Of a stretch of DNA of 8,590 bases, positions 1 through 7,612 are shown in pieces. A model generated the notes under the pieces. That model had not been told where the DNA came from and searched no databases. It was given only the letters and a program-made list of their open reading frames with translations. The translations under genes were made by a program, and so were the position numbers. The stretch comes from Verrucomicrobiota bacterium (GTDB lineage Bacteria > Verrucomicrobiota > Verrucomicrobiia > Chthoniobacterales > JAFAMB01). The stretch covers positions 1-8,590 of the forward strand of contig JAFAXJ010000012.1 in the NCBI GenBank assembly GCA_019241095.1, read 5' to 3'. Numbering within the stretch: the first letter of the stretch is position 1; every line of letters begins with the position of its first letter.

Positions 1-209
1 GCCAGTTTGATTTGGATGTCTTTCCCTAACAAGACCCTCATGAACTCGACAGTCTCTTTAGGTGCATCTTGTGCAAACAGCCAACCGTCCAAACTTGCAA
101 AAAGGTCGTTGGCTTTGCCTTTTCCGCCTTTTACTTCTGGAAAGAAAGCTTGGAGGGGCCAGTCTTTCCAGGTAAGTGAAAGGAAAATATGACCCAGAGA
201 GGAAAGCAT
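1..209 (-). pseudogene. Fragment resembling C-terminal half of an ABC sugar substrate-binding protein, runs off left edge
   Basis: Reading leftward from 209 there is one frame without stops to the window edge (69 codons). The first ~18 residues match nothing I know. From about nt 150 the peptide has the look of family 1 extracellular solute-binding proteins: FFPEVKGGKGKAND, then LDGWLFAQDAPKETVEFMRV and LLGKDIQIKLA. This corresponds to the usual 'FP..GGKG...DG.....APEEAVDFLK.LL' block found in the last third of these ~420-residue periplasmic sugar binders. The N-terminal two thirds, including the lipoprotein signal, are absent, because the DNA upstream is the autotransporter gene on the other strand. 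The piece is therefore probably a 5'-truncated relic; the remaining C-terminus lies outside the window. The family call is by eye. An unrelated protein starting at the ATG at 209 cannot be excluded. Confidence 0.5.
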
Positions 210-3003
210 GAAGAGTACCCGGTTCAGAATCCCTTGTTCGTACCAAATCGCTATCACTTGCGTGCTGGCCTTGGTAATAGTCTCCGAAGACGCGAATGGC
301 CAGACTTGGAATGGTGGGAGCGGAAATTGGGGTAACCCTTCCAATTGGACGCCTTCAACCGTGCCAAATAGTTCTGCCGCAATATCCACGTTCAACGCAG
401 TCACTGGGAGTAGTCCTCTAGTAAGCTTAACTGGCGGACCATTTACGATTAGCGTGCTGAACCTCAACAACGAGGTGAATGGAGGGTTTACCTTTAGCGC
501 AGGCATCGTGCAACTAAACAGTTCAGACCAGTTCACTTCCGGGGTAATCAATATACAAAGCCATAATCCCGCGCCAGATCTGGATGCCAGCGCCCGGCTG
601 GTTCTGGTAGGAGCACCGGGTCTTCAGCCGGTTTTCATTAATACCATGTTTGCCGACAGCACCCTAACCATCGCCGGAACAGTGACGGACAATGGCAGAG
701 GTCTTTCGGTAAAGGTCGCGGGTCCAGGGACAGTCATTTTTACCGGGATTGGCTCCGGCTTGACAATTAATGGCGCCTTTACCATTGGTAGTATTGCCTC
801 AGACCCGAGCATCCCGGACGGCCAGGTGATCATTCAGAACGGCGCCAGGCTATCGAGTTCTTTCGGCTCGATTACCAATGCAACATTGAGGGTGACTGGT
901 GCGGGTTCAACATGGACGAACAATAGTGATCTCAATATCGGCGCTGAATCTTTGTCGTTTGGATCCCGATCGGGCACTCTAACAATCCAGAATGGAGGCA
1001 ATGTTTCGAATGTGAACGGCGCAATTATCGACGGTGCCGTAGCGGTGACCGGCCCTGGCTCAGTTTGGACGAACAGCGGGACGCTGTCAGTCGGAGAGAA
1101 TGCCGACTTTTTCTCTTTCTCCAACACGAGTATGTTAGAGATTACGAACGGCGCTACAGTCAATGCGGCAGCGACTACGGTCTTCCAAACCGGTACGCTG
1201 GAAATCGGTGGCAACTTCACGCTGAACAGTCCGCTAACGATTGCAGGAGGCACCGTTCGGGCGGTTGCCGACACGATTTTTCCGAATACGGCTAAGCTCG
1301 ATACCGGCGGCGCGATCTTTGATCCCAACGGATTTAGCCTAACCCTTTCAGGCAGCCTTTCCGGCCCGGGCGGAATCACGAAGATCAGTCCCGGAACACT
1401 GATTTTAACCGGCAATAATTCATTTTTCGGTGGTACTGTGATTGAAGCCGGCACTTTGGTTGCGGGCACACCCGCTCTCACTCAAGAAGTATCCCAGGCG
1501 CTCGGCAATGGCGATGTCTTCCTGATGGGTGGAACTCTGCGAACGCCAAACCTGGATCCGCTGACCATCAATATCACTCGCAATTATACGCAAGCGGCAG
1601 GCGGAACCCTTGCGCTTGGCGTAGCCGGCCTGAATGGAAGGGATTATGATCATATCCAGGTTGGAGGCAACGCAAGTTTAAATGGGACTTTGGCCTTGAG
1701 TTCTCTTGATAACTTCCGCCCTGCAAGAGGATACGCCTTTGAGGTCGTTTATACCCAGGGCACCCGTAACGGCGAGTTTGCCCAAATAAATGATTCGTTT
1801 AATAACAATCCCAACCTGCAACGCATTGATCTCTACGCGCCAAACGGGGTTGTGCTAGTCTATTTGGCTGGCCCGCAGCGAACAACACCGCTGGAAGAAA
1901 TGATCTCCACTCCACTTCCCCCCGTAAACCCCGACAAACCTTTATCTGCCAACTTCCTGCTCGCCGCTCTCAATCCGACTGCCGAACAGCTGACCTCCAT
2001 GTTTGAGATCTCGTTTTCGGGAACCAACACCCAGAGGTTTAACCTGGACGACCGCATGGAGCAAATCCAAGAGGGCTCAACCGGCTTCGTGTCCCCTCTT
2101 CTCCCAGCTTCAATGCCGGCGACGGCCGACAAAGAGCTCGGGAAACAAGAGGTGGTCCCTCCAGTGTTTACGCCTGGCCCGACGAACCGCTGGGGTGTGT
2201 GGGTCAATGGCTGGGGCGACTTTGTCTCAGTCAATGGCGATAACTTTGCCAAAGGGTATGATTTCACTACGGGAGGAGTGTCCGTCGGCATCGACTATCG
2301 GATAATGAACCACCTGGCGATTGGAGTTTTCGGAACTTACGCCCATACCTGGACCGATCTGAATCCAGGGGATGTCGACGTTAACACCGGACGCGGAGGC
2401 TTATACGCCACCTACTGGAATCAGGGTTTCTACGTCAACGGGAGCGTGTTCGCCGGCTACAATTCTTATGATACCGGGCGGCAGGCGTTGACCGGGGGGC
2501 TTGCGAGCGGGAGCACGAGTGGCTATGAAGTCAGCACGTTTTTGGAAACCGGGTATGAGTTCCGTTTCGGAAATTTCAATTTCAGCCCAGTTGGCGCGGT
2601 CCAATACACCAACGCGCATATCGATGGATTTGCGGAAAAGGGTTCATTCTCTCCGCTGGAAATTCATTCAGATTCAGAAGAGTCCTGGAGAACGGATCTG
2701 GGGGTTCGGGCTTCTTACACCTGGCATTTCGGAAACATCTTGGTCTTTCCAACGCTCCGAACTGTTTGGGAGCATGAGTACAAATACTCAGCCCTGCCGA
2801 TCACCTTTAGCACAACGGATTTTCAGGATGCTAGCGCAACAACCTTTGGCCCCGGCGAAGGCCAGGACAGTGCAATCATCAATGCCGGCGCCGCGATTCA
2901 ATGGACGGACCGAATTGCGACATATCTCGGCTATCAGGGCCAGCTTGGCCGGGGTAATTACAACGCGAACGGGGTGACCGGTACCATTAGCTTCTGTTTT
3001 TAA
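208..3003 (+). CDS. Autotransporter (type V secretion) with beta-helical passenger and C-terminal beta-barrel
   Basis: Intact 931-aa protein. The start ATG has a good Shine-Dalgarno sequence (GAGG at 199-202, 5 nt upstream). Residues 1-31 form a signal peptide: basic start, hydrophobic core IAITCVLALVIV, likely cleavage after ANG. Residues ~32-600 are a Gly/Asn/Thr/Ser-rich passenger expected to fold as a beta-helix. It contains three ~51-residue repeats (from residues 206, 257 and 309) and one autotransporter-associated beta-strand repeat at ~382-421 (GPGGITKISPGTLILTGNNS). A linker (~605-660) precedes a ~270-residue autotransporter barrel domain starting at RWGVWVNGWGDF (residue ~660) and ending in Phe, the usual terminal residue recognised by the BAM machinery. 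The barrel sits in the outer membrane and exposes the passenger; the ligand is unknown, with surface adhesion the usual role. No operon partner is visible. Unlike its right-hand neighbours the frame is undamaged over 2.8 kb. Confidence 0.93.
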   Translation: MKSTRFRIPCSYQIAITCVLALVIVSEDANGQTWNGGSGNWGNPSNWTPSTVPNSSAAISTFNAVTGSSPLVSLTGGPFTISVLNLNNEVNGGFTFSAGIVQLNSSDQFTSGVINIQSHNPAPDLDASARLVLVGAPGLQPVFINTMFADSTLTIAGTVTDNGRGLSVKVAGPGTVIFTGIGSGLTINGAFTIGSIASDPSIPDGQVIIQNGARLSSSFGSITNATLRVTGAGSTWTNNSDLNIGAESLSFGSRSGTLTIQNGGNVSNVNGAIIDGAVAVTGPGSVWTNSGTLSVGENADFFSFSNTSMLEITNGATVNAAATTVFQTGTLEIGGNFTLNSPLTIAGGTVRAVADTIFPNTAKLDTGGAIFDPNGFSLTLSGSLSGPGGITKISPGTLILTGNNSFFGGTVIEAGTLVAGTPALTQEVSQALGNGDVFLMGGTLRTPNLDPLTINITRNYTQAAGGTLALGVAGLNGRDYDHIQVGGNASLNGTLALSSLDNFRPARGYAFEVVYTQGTRNGEFAQINDSFNNNPNLQRIDLYAPNGVVLVYLAGPQRTTPLEEMISTPLPPVNPDKPLSANFLLAALNPTAEQLTSMFEISFSGTNTQRFNLDDRMEQIQEGSTGFVSPLLPASMPATADKELGKQEVVPPVFTPGPTNRWGVWVNGWGDFVSVNGDNFAKGYDFTTGGVSVGIDYRIMNHLAIGVFGTYAHTWTDLNPGDVDVNTGRGGLYATYWNQGFYVNGSVFAGYNSYDTGRQALTGGLASGSTSGYEVSTFLETGYEFRFGNFNFSPVGAVQYTNAHIDGFAEKGSFSPLEIHSDSEESWRTDLGVRASYTWHFGNILVFPTLRTVWEHEYKYSALPITFSTTDFQDASATTFGPGEGQDSAIINAGAAIQWTDRIATYLGYQGQLGRGNYNANGVTGTISFCF
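823..1215 (+). repeat. Three passenger repeats of ~51 residues inside the autotransporter
   Basis: Units begin at nt 823 (QVIIQNGARL), 976 (TLTIQNGGNV) and 1132 (MLEITNGATV). The first two continue into a matched second half, VTGAGSTWTNNSDLNIG and VTGPGSVWTNSGTLSVG. The third is partial and ends in GTLEIGG. They are diverged at DNA level, so this is an old protein repeat rather than a recent duplication. Confidence 0.65.
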
Positions 3004-3184
3004 GGCCAGATCGATCCGGAAGCACGCTCCTTCACCTCAAATCCGCGCGGACGACATTACAGTCTTGGCGTCTGATCTTTGGCCTTCCTCAGAATGATAC
3101 GGCACCAGCAAGGGAGCCAGGAAGCTGTTACAGGCAACAATCGAAAATGAAGTGATCGACTACATCCAATTCCACAAGGATCGA

Positions 3185-3200
3185 GTGGACGGGTGGACGA
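3185..3200 (+). repeat. 8-bp tandem duplication (7 of 8 identical)
   Basis: gtggacgg is followed directly by gtggacga within the transposase remnant. Removing one unit restores the reading ..DRVDENGQ... in the transposase frame. Confidence 0.7.
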
Positions 3201-3207
3201 GAACGGG

Positions 3208-3223
3208 CAACGGTTCAACGGTT
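3208..3223 (+). repeat. Perfect 8-bp tandem duplication
   Basis: caacggtt occurs twice back to back. Removing one unit joins ENGQR to FVVRNGHLPERE in one frame, so the duplication itself is a frame-breaking event. Confidence 0.8.
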
Positions 3224-3400
3224 TGTAGTACGCAATGGCCATCTGCCGGAGCGGGAGGTGATCAGTTGGAGCGGGTCCGATTCCAGTTCGACAGCCACGG
3301 TGCGGCACCGGGACCAGGGGCGCTTTTCTAGTGGGATTCTGCCCAAGTATAGTTGGAGTTGGATTGCTAGTCCATTTTTGCAAATAGGAGCGTTTAGACA

Positions 3401-3838
3401 CTAGGCGGCGTAATAGACCAGGTGCCGCACACCTTTGAGGAAATTGCGATATCGATATTTGCTGATTCCAGTCTGATGGGGCAATGCCGCTATCGCATCA
3501 CCTAAGCCTTGATTCCAAAAGTCACTCCGAGGATTCGTCTATAATCTGCTTGCTCTAGTGACTCGATTGAAATCTTCAGGTCGATTTTTTTGTTATTTTT
3601 TTCGCCACTTCTAAGGCTCTAGCACGGAAATTAGCCCAGCCCTGCAGGGGCGCTTCTCGGATAACATTTTCAGCGACATTTTTTATCGGCCCTAGCCCGA
3701 GCACTTCTCGAAGCGCATCCAAGGAGATTTTCTTAGTAGCGGTATTACACGATTTTTAATTTTTGGCCCAACCGTACAGCCTGATTGAGTAACGGTTTGT
3801 TAGACTAAGATTCGCCGGCTTTGAGCTACGTACTCCAG
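3401..3838 (-). pseudogene. Unrecognised gene, frame-broken, ~145 residues reconstructable
   Basis: No single ORF is long, but the minus strand reads as one plausible protein in successive frames: LEYVAQSRRILV; then NKPLLNQAVRLGQKLKIV; then NTATKKISLDALREVLG through REAPLQGWANFRARALEVA; then IDLKISIESLEQADYRRIL; then LGDAIAALPHQTGISKYRYR and RNFLKGVRHLVYYAA, with a TAG stop at 3403-3401. The joins need an extra base at 3802 and at 3747, a missing base in the T7 run (plus strand) at 3585-3591, and a missing base at 3504-3505. The content is helical and charged with ordinary codon use. I do not recognise the family, and no start codon is assignable, so the 5' end is open. The reconstruction rests on protein-likeness and not on a known homologue, which limits confidence. 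Confidence 0.5.
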
Positions 3839-4026
3839 TGATCGCCGCCTTCGAACTTTCCGTCTTCAATTCCGCGTCTCCTAAAAGGTGCAGCATTCGC
3901 ACTCAAGGCGACGCAGCCCTCTCTTCGGCAGGCGGGCTGATTGGGTGCACTTGGTGTGGCAATCTGTGGGTTTCGGTGCATCTTGAACAAACAGGGGGAC
4001 CTGGCGCGATGCCCTACAGACTGGCG
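3839..4026. other. No supportable gene
   Basis: Several short open stretches exist on the minus strand (for example MLHLLGDAELKTESSKAAIT near 3890-3830), but none joins convincingly with its neighbours. This could be the 5' part of the broken gene that ends at 3401. Confidence 0.3.
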
Positions 4027-4308
4027 TCAATCCGGGATCTCGTTAGTGGAAAAACATCGCACCAGGATCTGATCGCCAATCCGAAACGGGGCAATCCCGG
4101 CTCCGCTGATCGTCAACCGGTGCAAACCCGCTGCAGGATGAAGCAATGGCTCTGCGTAAAGGCGACCTCCGAGGTTGTCCAGATCAAGCTCAACTTGATC
4201 GATGCCATCTTCATCGCCTGGGATAACCACCTCCGCATAAGCGTGAAAGCGATCCTTTTCCTGCTCTATATCCTTTATTGTAGCGTCGAGGGAGAGCATA
4301 AGGTGCAA
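4027..4308 (-). CDS. Hypothetical protein, ~90 aa
   Basis: An ORF from TTG 4308 (or ATG 4299) to TGA at 4027. It is acidic and beta-rich in appearance: AYAEVVIPGDEDGIDQVELD, then GGRLYAEPLLHPA, HRLTISGAGIAP and RIGDQILVR. The alternation of hydrophobic and polar residues suggests a small beta-sandwich, but I recognise no family. There is no good ribosome-binding site, and an in-frame TAG precedes the TTG directly, so this may be a fragment of a longer broken gene, as in the surrounding DNA. It was preferred over the overlapping 173-codon plus-strand ORF, whose composition is not protein-like. Confidence 0.35.
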   Translation of the reverse strand: MHLMLSLDATIKDIEQEKDRFHAYAEVVIPGDEDGIDQVELDLDNLGGRLYAEPLLHPAAGLHRLTISGAGIAPFRIGDQILVRCFSTNEIPD

Positions 4309-4480
4309 CTAAGCCCCAGACGCCGCGCTTGGGCAAGCAACTTTGAATCCCTATGCTGACTAGGCGCAGGTCAAAGAAGGGACAAAATCGCATGGTGAAT
4401 GGGTTGCTTTATAAAGCCCGCACCAGCTCGTTGTGGACCGATCAGCTAAAGGGAAAAAGCCCTTAATAGATTTGGCCGCC

Positions 4481-4741
4481 CTAGCCTCCCCCCAAAAACA
4501 GTTCAGATTGGTCCAGCTTATATTGCTTAAGTGCAGTATTCAGCACAGCACGCTCCGCTTCCGAGAGCATAAAATAACTTTTCTGAACGGACGTTGGGTA
4601 AGAAGCGACCGAGATCTTTGTCTGAAGCTGCGTTTGGCTTTCGGCGGGATCTTTTGCTTTTTTCCCCACTCGGTGTTTCCTCTTAACAGTCATTAACGCC
4701 AGAATAAATATAGGACACACTATACCCGCAAAGTCCCTCAC
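4481..4741 (-). CDS. Small hypothetical protein, 70-86 aa, possible membrane anchor
   Basis: With the GTG start at 4741 the protein begins with a hydrophobic stretch (FAGIVCPIFILALM) followed by a strongly basic segment (KRKHRVGKKAK), as in a single-span membrane protein with a cytoplasmic tail. With the internal ATG at 4693 it would be a soluble 70-aa basic protein. The C-terminal part (LSEAERAVLNTALKQYKLDQ) looks like an amphipathic helix. It ends in a G6 run (GGG-stop), an obvious place for a length error that could hide a longer C-terminus. Neither start has a clear Shine-Dalgarno sequence. Family not recognised. Confidence 0.4.
   Translation of the reverse strand: MRDFAGIVCPIFILALMTVKRKHRVGKKAKDPAESQTQLQTKISVASYPTSVQKSYFMLSEAERAVLNTALKQYKLDQSELFLGGG
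4696..4708 (-). repeat. 13-bp repeat TTTATTCTGGCGT, copy 1
   Basis: Identical to the minus-strand sequence at 6473-6461. It lies 2 nt upstream of the ATG at 4693. If the GTG start at 4741 is right, it is coding sequence. Confidence 0.4.
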
Positions 4742-4874
4742 TCTATCTTACACCTGACAAATGCTACGTTATTGCAGCCTGGACTTTGACTGTAGCGGCT
4801 ACTAAATGGATCCAGTGGACGCTACGAACTCATCGAGGAGGTGACCTTTCAACGCCATCGCTTTTACGGCGCAC

Positions 4875-5607
4875 TTAAGTCCTTGCATCGACCCAAGGCT
4901 CCCAAACCGGGAGCGGTGGCAGCCAGAACCAGCCACCTATGGCCTCACCAATAATTGCTGCTTTTCCGTTGGCGGCGAAGGCTGCAGACAAGAGGCAAAT
5001 GAGACTTGCCCGCAATTCATGATCGGTCTCAGAAACGCAAGCGGTTCCAGACTTTGTCGGGTAAATCAAGATAAGTGGCAAGTAGCGTCTCTAAGCCTTC
5101 CCGGCATCACGATTCGTTCGTAGAGCCAATCGAATCGCCGTCCTCGCTTCAGCTTCGGCGCGGATAGTAACTCGATTTCAGGTGTTAACACGCCAAGAAA
5201 AGCATTCGGAAAGGCTTCCACGAGTGGACCGTCACGTCTTACTGTACCATTGTTCAATAACGCGGAGCACGCAAGACTGGAACTGAACTGGCTGAAGGAC
5301 TCCGCTGACGCGCGTCTTAGCTTTAGTCCTAGGCCCAATGACTAAGCCCAGGCTTGCAACGATTGTGGAACGGAGAGCGACTGAACACTGATTCGCAATG
5401 GCGGTGAATCAACTCATTTGTACCTTGCGGAAGCAGCGGCCCATCAAGGGCAATGATGGAAGGTCTACAGCCATGAGGAATCTGGGTCTCTCTGCTGTTC
5501 CATGGGGTTCCCGCGCGTCTAAGATAGAGTTCATCTCCCTCGAGGCACGCGATTCCAGTCGTCGGGCGATTGGTCGAAAATCCGATGTCTACGCCCATGA
5601 GCTGCAT
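4875..5607 (-). pseudogene. DUF429-type predicted RNase H-fold protein, three frameshifts
   Basis: Joining three frames gives a 243-residue protein of the usual DUF429 length. It begins MQLMGVDIGFSTNRPTTGIA (Asp7 in the first RNase H-like strand), then has IIALDGPLLPQG (~51-62), HRHCESVFSRSPFHNRCKPG (~68-87), VEAFPNAFLGVL (~130-141), RRFDWLYERI (~157), and DHELRASLICLLSAAFAANG (195-214) running into GWFWLPPLPVWEPW. These match the family's VDxG, D-G-P, E-A-F-P, 'D-H-E...L-x-A' and 'G-[WY]...LPP' blocks. The shifts are a missing base in CCC 5334-5336 (plus strand), an extra base near 5083-5088, and an extra base near 5030-5032. No in-frame nonsense codon is needed. Biochemical function is unknown; the fold suggests nuclease or nucleotide binding. 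ATG 5607 was chosen over TTG 5631; ATG 5598 is an alternative. Confidence 0.8.
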
Positions 5608-5905
5608 AACTCTGATTAAGCTCTGGCACAACTACGCCCGATTGTATACAGATTCTGCGCGTATCAATCGGTTGTCGACTTCTCATTTGCGCGGGTTATC
5701 CCAGTTTAGGTCAAAACCGTACTGCCGGGACTGAAACGCTAAGCCAAGCCTGGTCACGATTCGTTGCGAAATTAGTTATTACGAAGCGGCCTCAGAGTCT
5801 CCTTTTAAAAGCGTGACGCCAACTCAAGTGGGGTGGAATCTGGGGCTCGCCAGAAAGTTTTTGAGGCTGACTTACACGCAGCATGTACATGAGGAATCGA
5901 GTTAT
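5608..5905. other. Intergenic, no supportable gene
   Basis: Short open stretches occur on both strands, such as minus-strand FQSRQYGFDLNWDNPRK near 5740-5670, but none extends or shows start signals. On the minus strand a frame shifted from the gene ending at 5906 stays open to a TAA at 5807-5805 (FWRAPDSTPLELASRF), so a hidden C-terminal extension of that gene is possible. Confidence 0.4.
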
Positions 5906-6456
5906 CTAGAATCCCAGGATTCGCACTGCATGATACTTGCGGCTTGACCCCTCGTGTAAAAATTCGAACTTTTGAGCTAAGTGACTAAACTCTCGAGCGA
6001 TCGGAAGTGGGCATCTAAAGTTATGCGCTGGGCCTACTTGGCAAACATCAAAATGGGTTAAGGAGTAACATTCGCCATCGCGTTCAATCGAGATAATGCC
6101 AAGCGGTATCACGATCTTGAACGCCGGCCATCGCCAACTGATATCGTCGGTCGTCAGATCCCCAAGGACTCAGTGCGCAAAAGCGCTTCAGCCAGTTCCC
6201 GCTCTAAAAACAGTGTAGGACGCTTATAATCGAAAGCCGCAATCGTCGTACTCAACACGCAATAGGCGACTTGATCGCGCCGGTCCAGCTTACCCGAAGC
6301 AAAGCTCATGCAGCGCTCAAAATCCATATAGTTCTGGAAATCCAAATTGCAGTAATCGGGCTGCCGATATTGCGGCACGAGAAACTTGGGTCCAAAAAAC
6401 AGCTGATTTGTAAGCGGAGCCTCTTTGCCGATTAGCTTCTGAATTTTCGGAATCAT
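5906..6456 (-). pseudogene. Uncharacterised protein, ~183 aa, one frameshift
   Basis: Two ORFs join through one missing base in the CCCC run (plus strand) at 6160-6163. The first part reads MIPKIQKLIGKEAPLTNQLF, PKFLVPQYRQPDYCNLDF, DFERCMSFASGKLD, VAYCVLSTTIAAFDYKRPTL and ELAEALLRTESLG. The second continues DLTTDDISWRWPAFKIVIPL, GIISIERDGECYSLTHFDV and FRCPLPIAREFSHLAQKFEF, to a TAG at 5906. The joined frame is 184 codons including stop. I know no function; the chain is globular, without signal peptide or membrane span, and rich in aromatic residues. The ATG at 6456 has no Shine-Dalgarno sequence. It diverges from the ligase gene across 132 bp. The abrupt end may itself be a frameshift (see 5608-5905). 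Confidence 0.65.
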
Positions 6457-6588
6457 TTTTACGCCAGAATAAAAATGATGACTGTACCCAATAACCTTTG
6501 AAGGTTTGAGCTAGAAAGTGATGGCTGCAACTATCATTGCCTTTAGGGCTCGGGTTCTCGAGGGATTGACTATATAAATGTAAACAAG
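6457..6588. promoter_or_regulatory. Divergent intergenic region
   Basis: This 132-bp AT-leaning spacer separates two outward-facing genes and should carry both promoters. On the ligase side an AT-rich block (ttgactatataaatgtaaac, 6566-6585) lies just before the start codon, but I cannot place a -35/-10 pair with normal spacing. The 13-bp repeat sits next to the leftward start. Confidence 0.4.
6461..6473 (-). repeat. 13-bp repeat TTTATTCTGGCGT, copy 2
   Basis: Identical to the copy at 4708-4696. It lies 4 nt upstream of the ATG at 6456, on the same strand and at nearly the same distance from an ATG as copy 1. Confidence 0.4.
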
Positions 6589-7612
6589 ATGAAGCTCCCC
6601 ACCCCACCCATCATGCCGATGAGTACTCGTGCGGTCAGGACTTTCCCGATTGGTGAAGGATGGATTTACGAACCGAAATGGGATGGATTTCGCTGCCTCA
6701 TTTTCCGAAATGGCGAGGGCATGTACTTGCAATCACGCAGCGGCAAAGATCTCACCTCACGATTTCCTGAAATCGTTGCTGCAATCCTGGGATTCGATAA
6801 CGAGCTTTGTTCTCGATGGCGAGTTAGCAATTCCGACTGACTCGGGTTTTTCCTTCGATGCGCTCGTTACGCGCTTGCGTGTAAGGCCTAAACGCCTGGT
6901 GCAAGACGTCACAAAATCTCCCGCAATCTTTATCGCTTACGATATGCTTGGCAACGCTCAAGAGAGCTTAATGGAATCACCGTGCACTCGAACACGTGCA
7001 GCTCTTAGGAAATTATTCGATAGCTCAGAGCTTCAAAGTTCCCCACTCTACTTGTCGGCGAGTACGGACTATTTACATCAGGTTGAACAATGGGTAGGTC
7101 ATATTAACAGGCATTTGGACGGCATTGTTGCTAAATGCGCTGACGCCCCATATCGCCCTGGAGACAAGCAAACTAATCTAAAGCTCAAAAACTATCACAG
7201 CGTCGATTGTGTCATTGGAGGATACCGTGACCATGAGATAGGAAGCGCTCACAATGAAATTTTATTGGGCCTTTTCGACTCGAAGTCTCAGCTGCAGTAC
7301 GTCGGCTCAGCCGAAATAGATTTACGCCAGAAAAAACAAGTTGGTAAACTTGAGCTAGTAAAAGCAACGCCTTTCCATGGCCGCCAACCAGGCGAGAAAT
7401 CACATTTTAATAGTTTTCCGGCTGGGCCGTGGCAGCCGGTAGTTCCCGAAGTGGTAGTCGAGGCAAGTTACGATCATTTCAGCGACGGCCGTTTTCGGCA
7501 TGGGTGCACTTTCTTACGCATGCGGCCTGATAAATCGCCGCTAGACTGCCCGCTCGAACAGCTATCGGGTTCGAACGAGTTAGCGCCTATTCTTAAATCG
7601 CTTGTGTGTTGA
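6589..7612 (+). pseudogene. ATP-dependent DNA ligase, LigC-like, one frameshift
   Basis: Seals nicks in duplex DNA using ATP through a lysine-AMP intermediate. Joined across one base the protein is 340 aa, normal for single-polypeptide LigC-type ligases. Visible are motif I EPKWDGFR with nucleotidyl-accepting Lys30, SRSGK (49-53), FVLDGELAIP (73-82), a motif III-like FIAYDMLG (114-121), motif IV LDGIVAK (176-182), motif V NLKLKNYHSVDCVIGG (196-211), and an OB-fold C-terminus with VVVEASYDHFSDGRFRHG (288-305) and FLRMRPDKSP. No primase or nuclease domain (as in full LigD) is present. The break is an extra base in GGG 6789-6791: two Gs would give ILDSITSFVLDGEL. All motifs downstream are intact, so the break is recent or a sequence error. 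The start is the ATG at 6589, with weak ribosome-binding sequence. The stop overlaps the next gene by 7 nt, suggesting translational coupling. Confidence 0.92.

Larger units (their letters stand above)
3108..3360 (+). pseudogene. IS256/Mutator-family transposase remnant
   Basis: Translating across several frames gives the N-terminal part of a Mutator-type transposase: GARKLLQATIENEVIDYIQF, VVRNGHLPEREV, SGAGPIPVRQPR and RFSSGILPKY. These match in order the family's 'RNGH.PERE', 'G.GP..VRQPR' and 'F.S.ILP.Y' blocks. The frame is broken by two 8-bp tandem duplications (3185-3200 and 3208-3223), an extra T in the TT at 3266-3267 and a missing base near the GG at 3299-3300. The catalytic DDE domain (about two thirds of a ~400-aa protein) is gone, the start is missing, and no inverted repeats were found. 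It is a dead relic left of the convergent gene that ends at 3401. Confidence 0.85.

Noticed and set aside
834..1481. 215-codon minus-strand ORF within the autotransporter
   Set aside because: Pro/Val-rich antisense shadow of the Gly/Asn/Thr-rich passenger; no independent signals.
3003..3060. Rho-independent terminator after the autotransporter
   Set aside because: No GC-rich hairpin followed by a T run was found; the T5 near 2996 is coding sequence.
3057..3401. 114-codon minus-strand ORF
   Set aside because: Antisense to the recognisable IS256 transposase blocks on the plus strand.
3004..3420. Complete IS256-family insertion sequence
   Set aside because: No terminal inverted repeats were found and the catalytic domain is absent; only an N-terminal fragment remains.
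3838..4359. 173-codon plus-strand ORF
   Set aside because: It is the longest ORF of the middle region, but its composition (many Ser, Cys, Trp, Arg in no pattern) is not protein-like. It lies antisense to the more plausible leftward ORF at 4027-4308 and has no ribosome-binding site.
4808..4954. Plus-strand peptide GRYELIEEVTFQRHRFYGAL
   Set aside because: Looks protein-like over ~25 residues but has no start, runs into the DUF429 3' end and soon loses character.
6785..6795. Programmed ribosomal frameshift in the ligase gene
   Set aside because: No slippery heptamer or obvious downstream structure, and cellular ligases are not known to use one. An extra G is simpler, especially given similar lesions in neighbouring genes.
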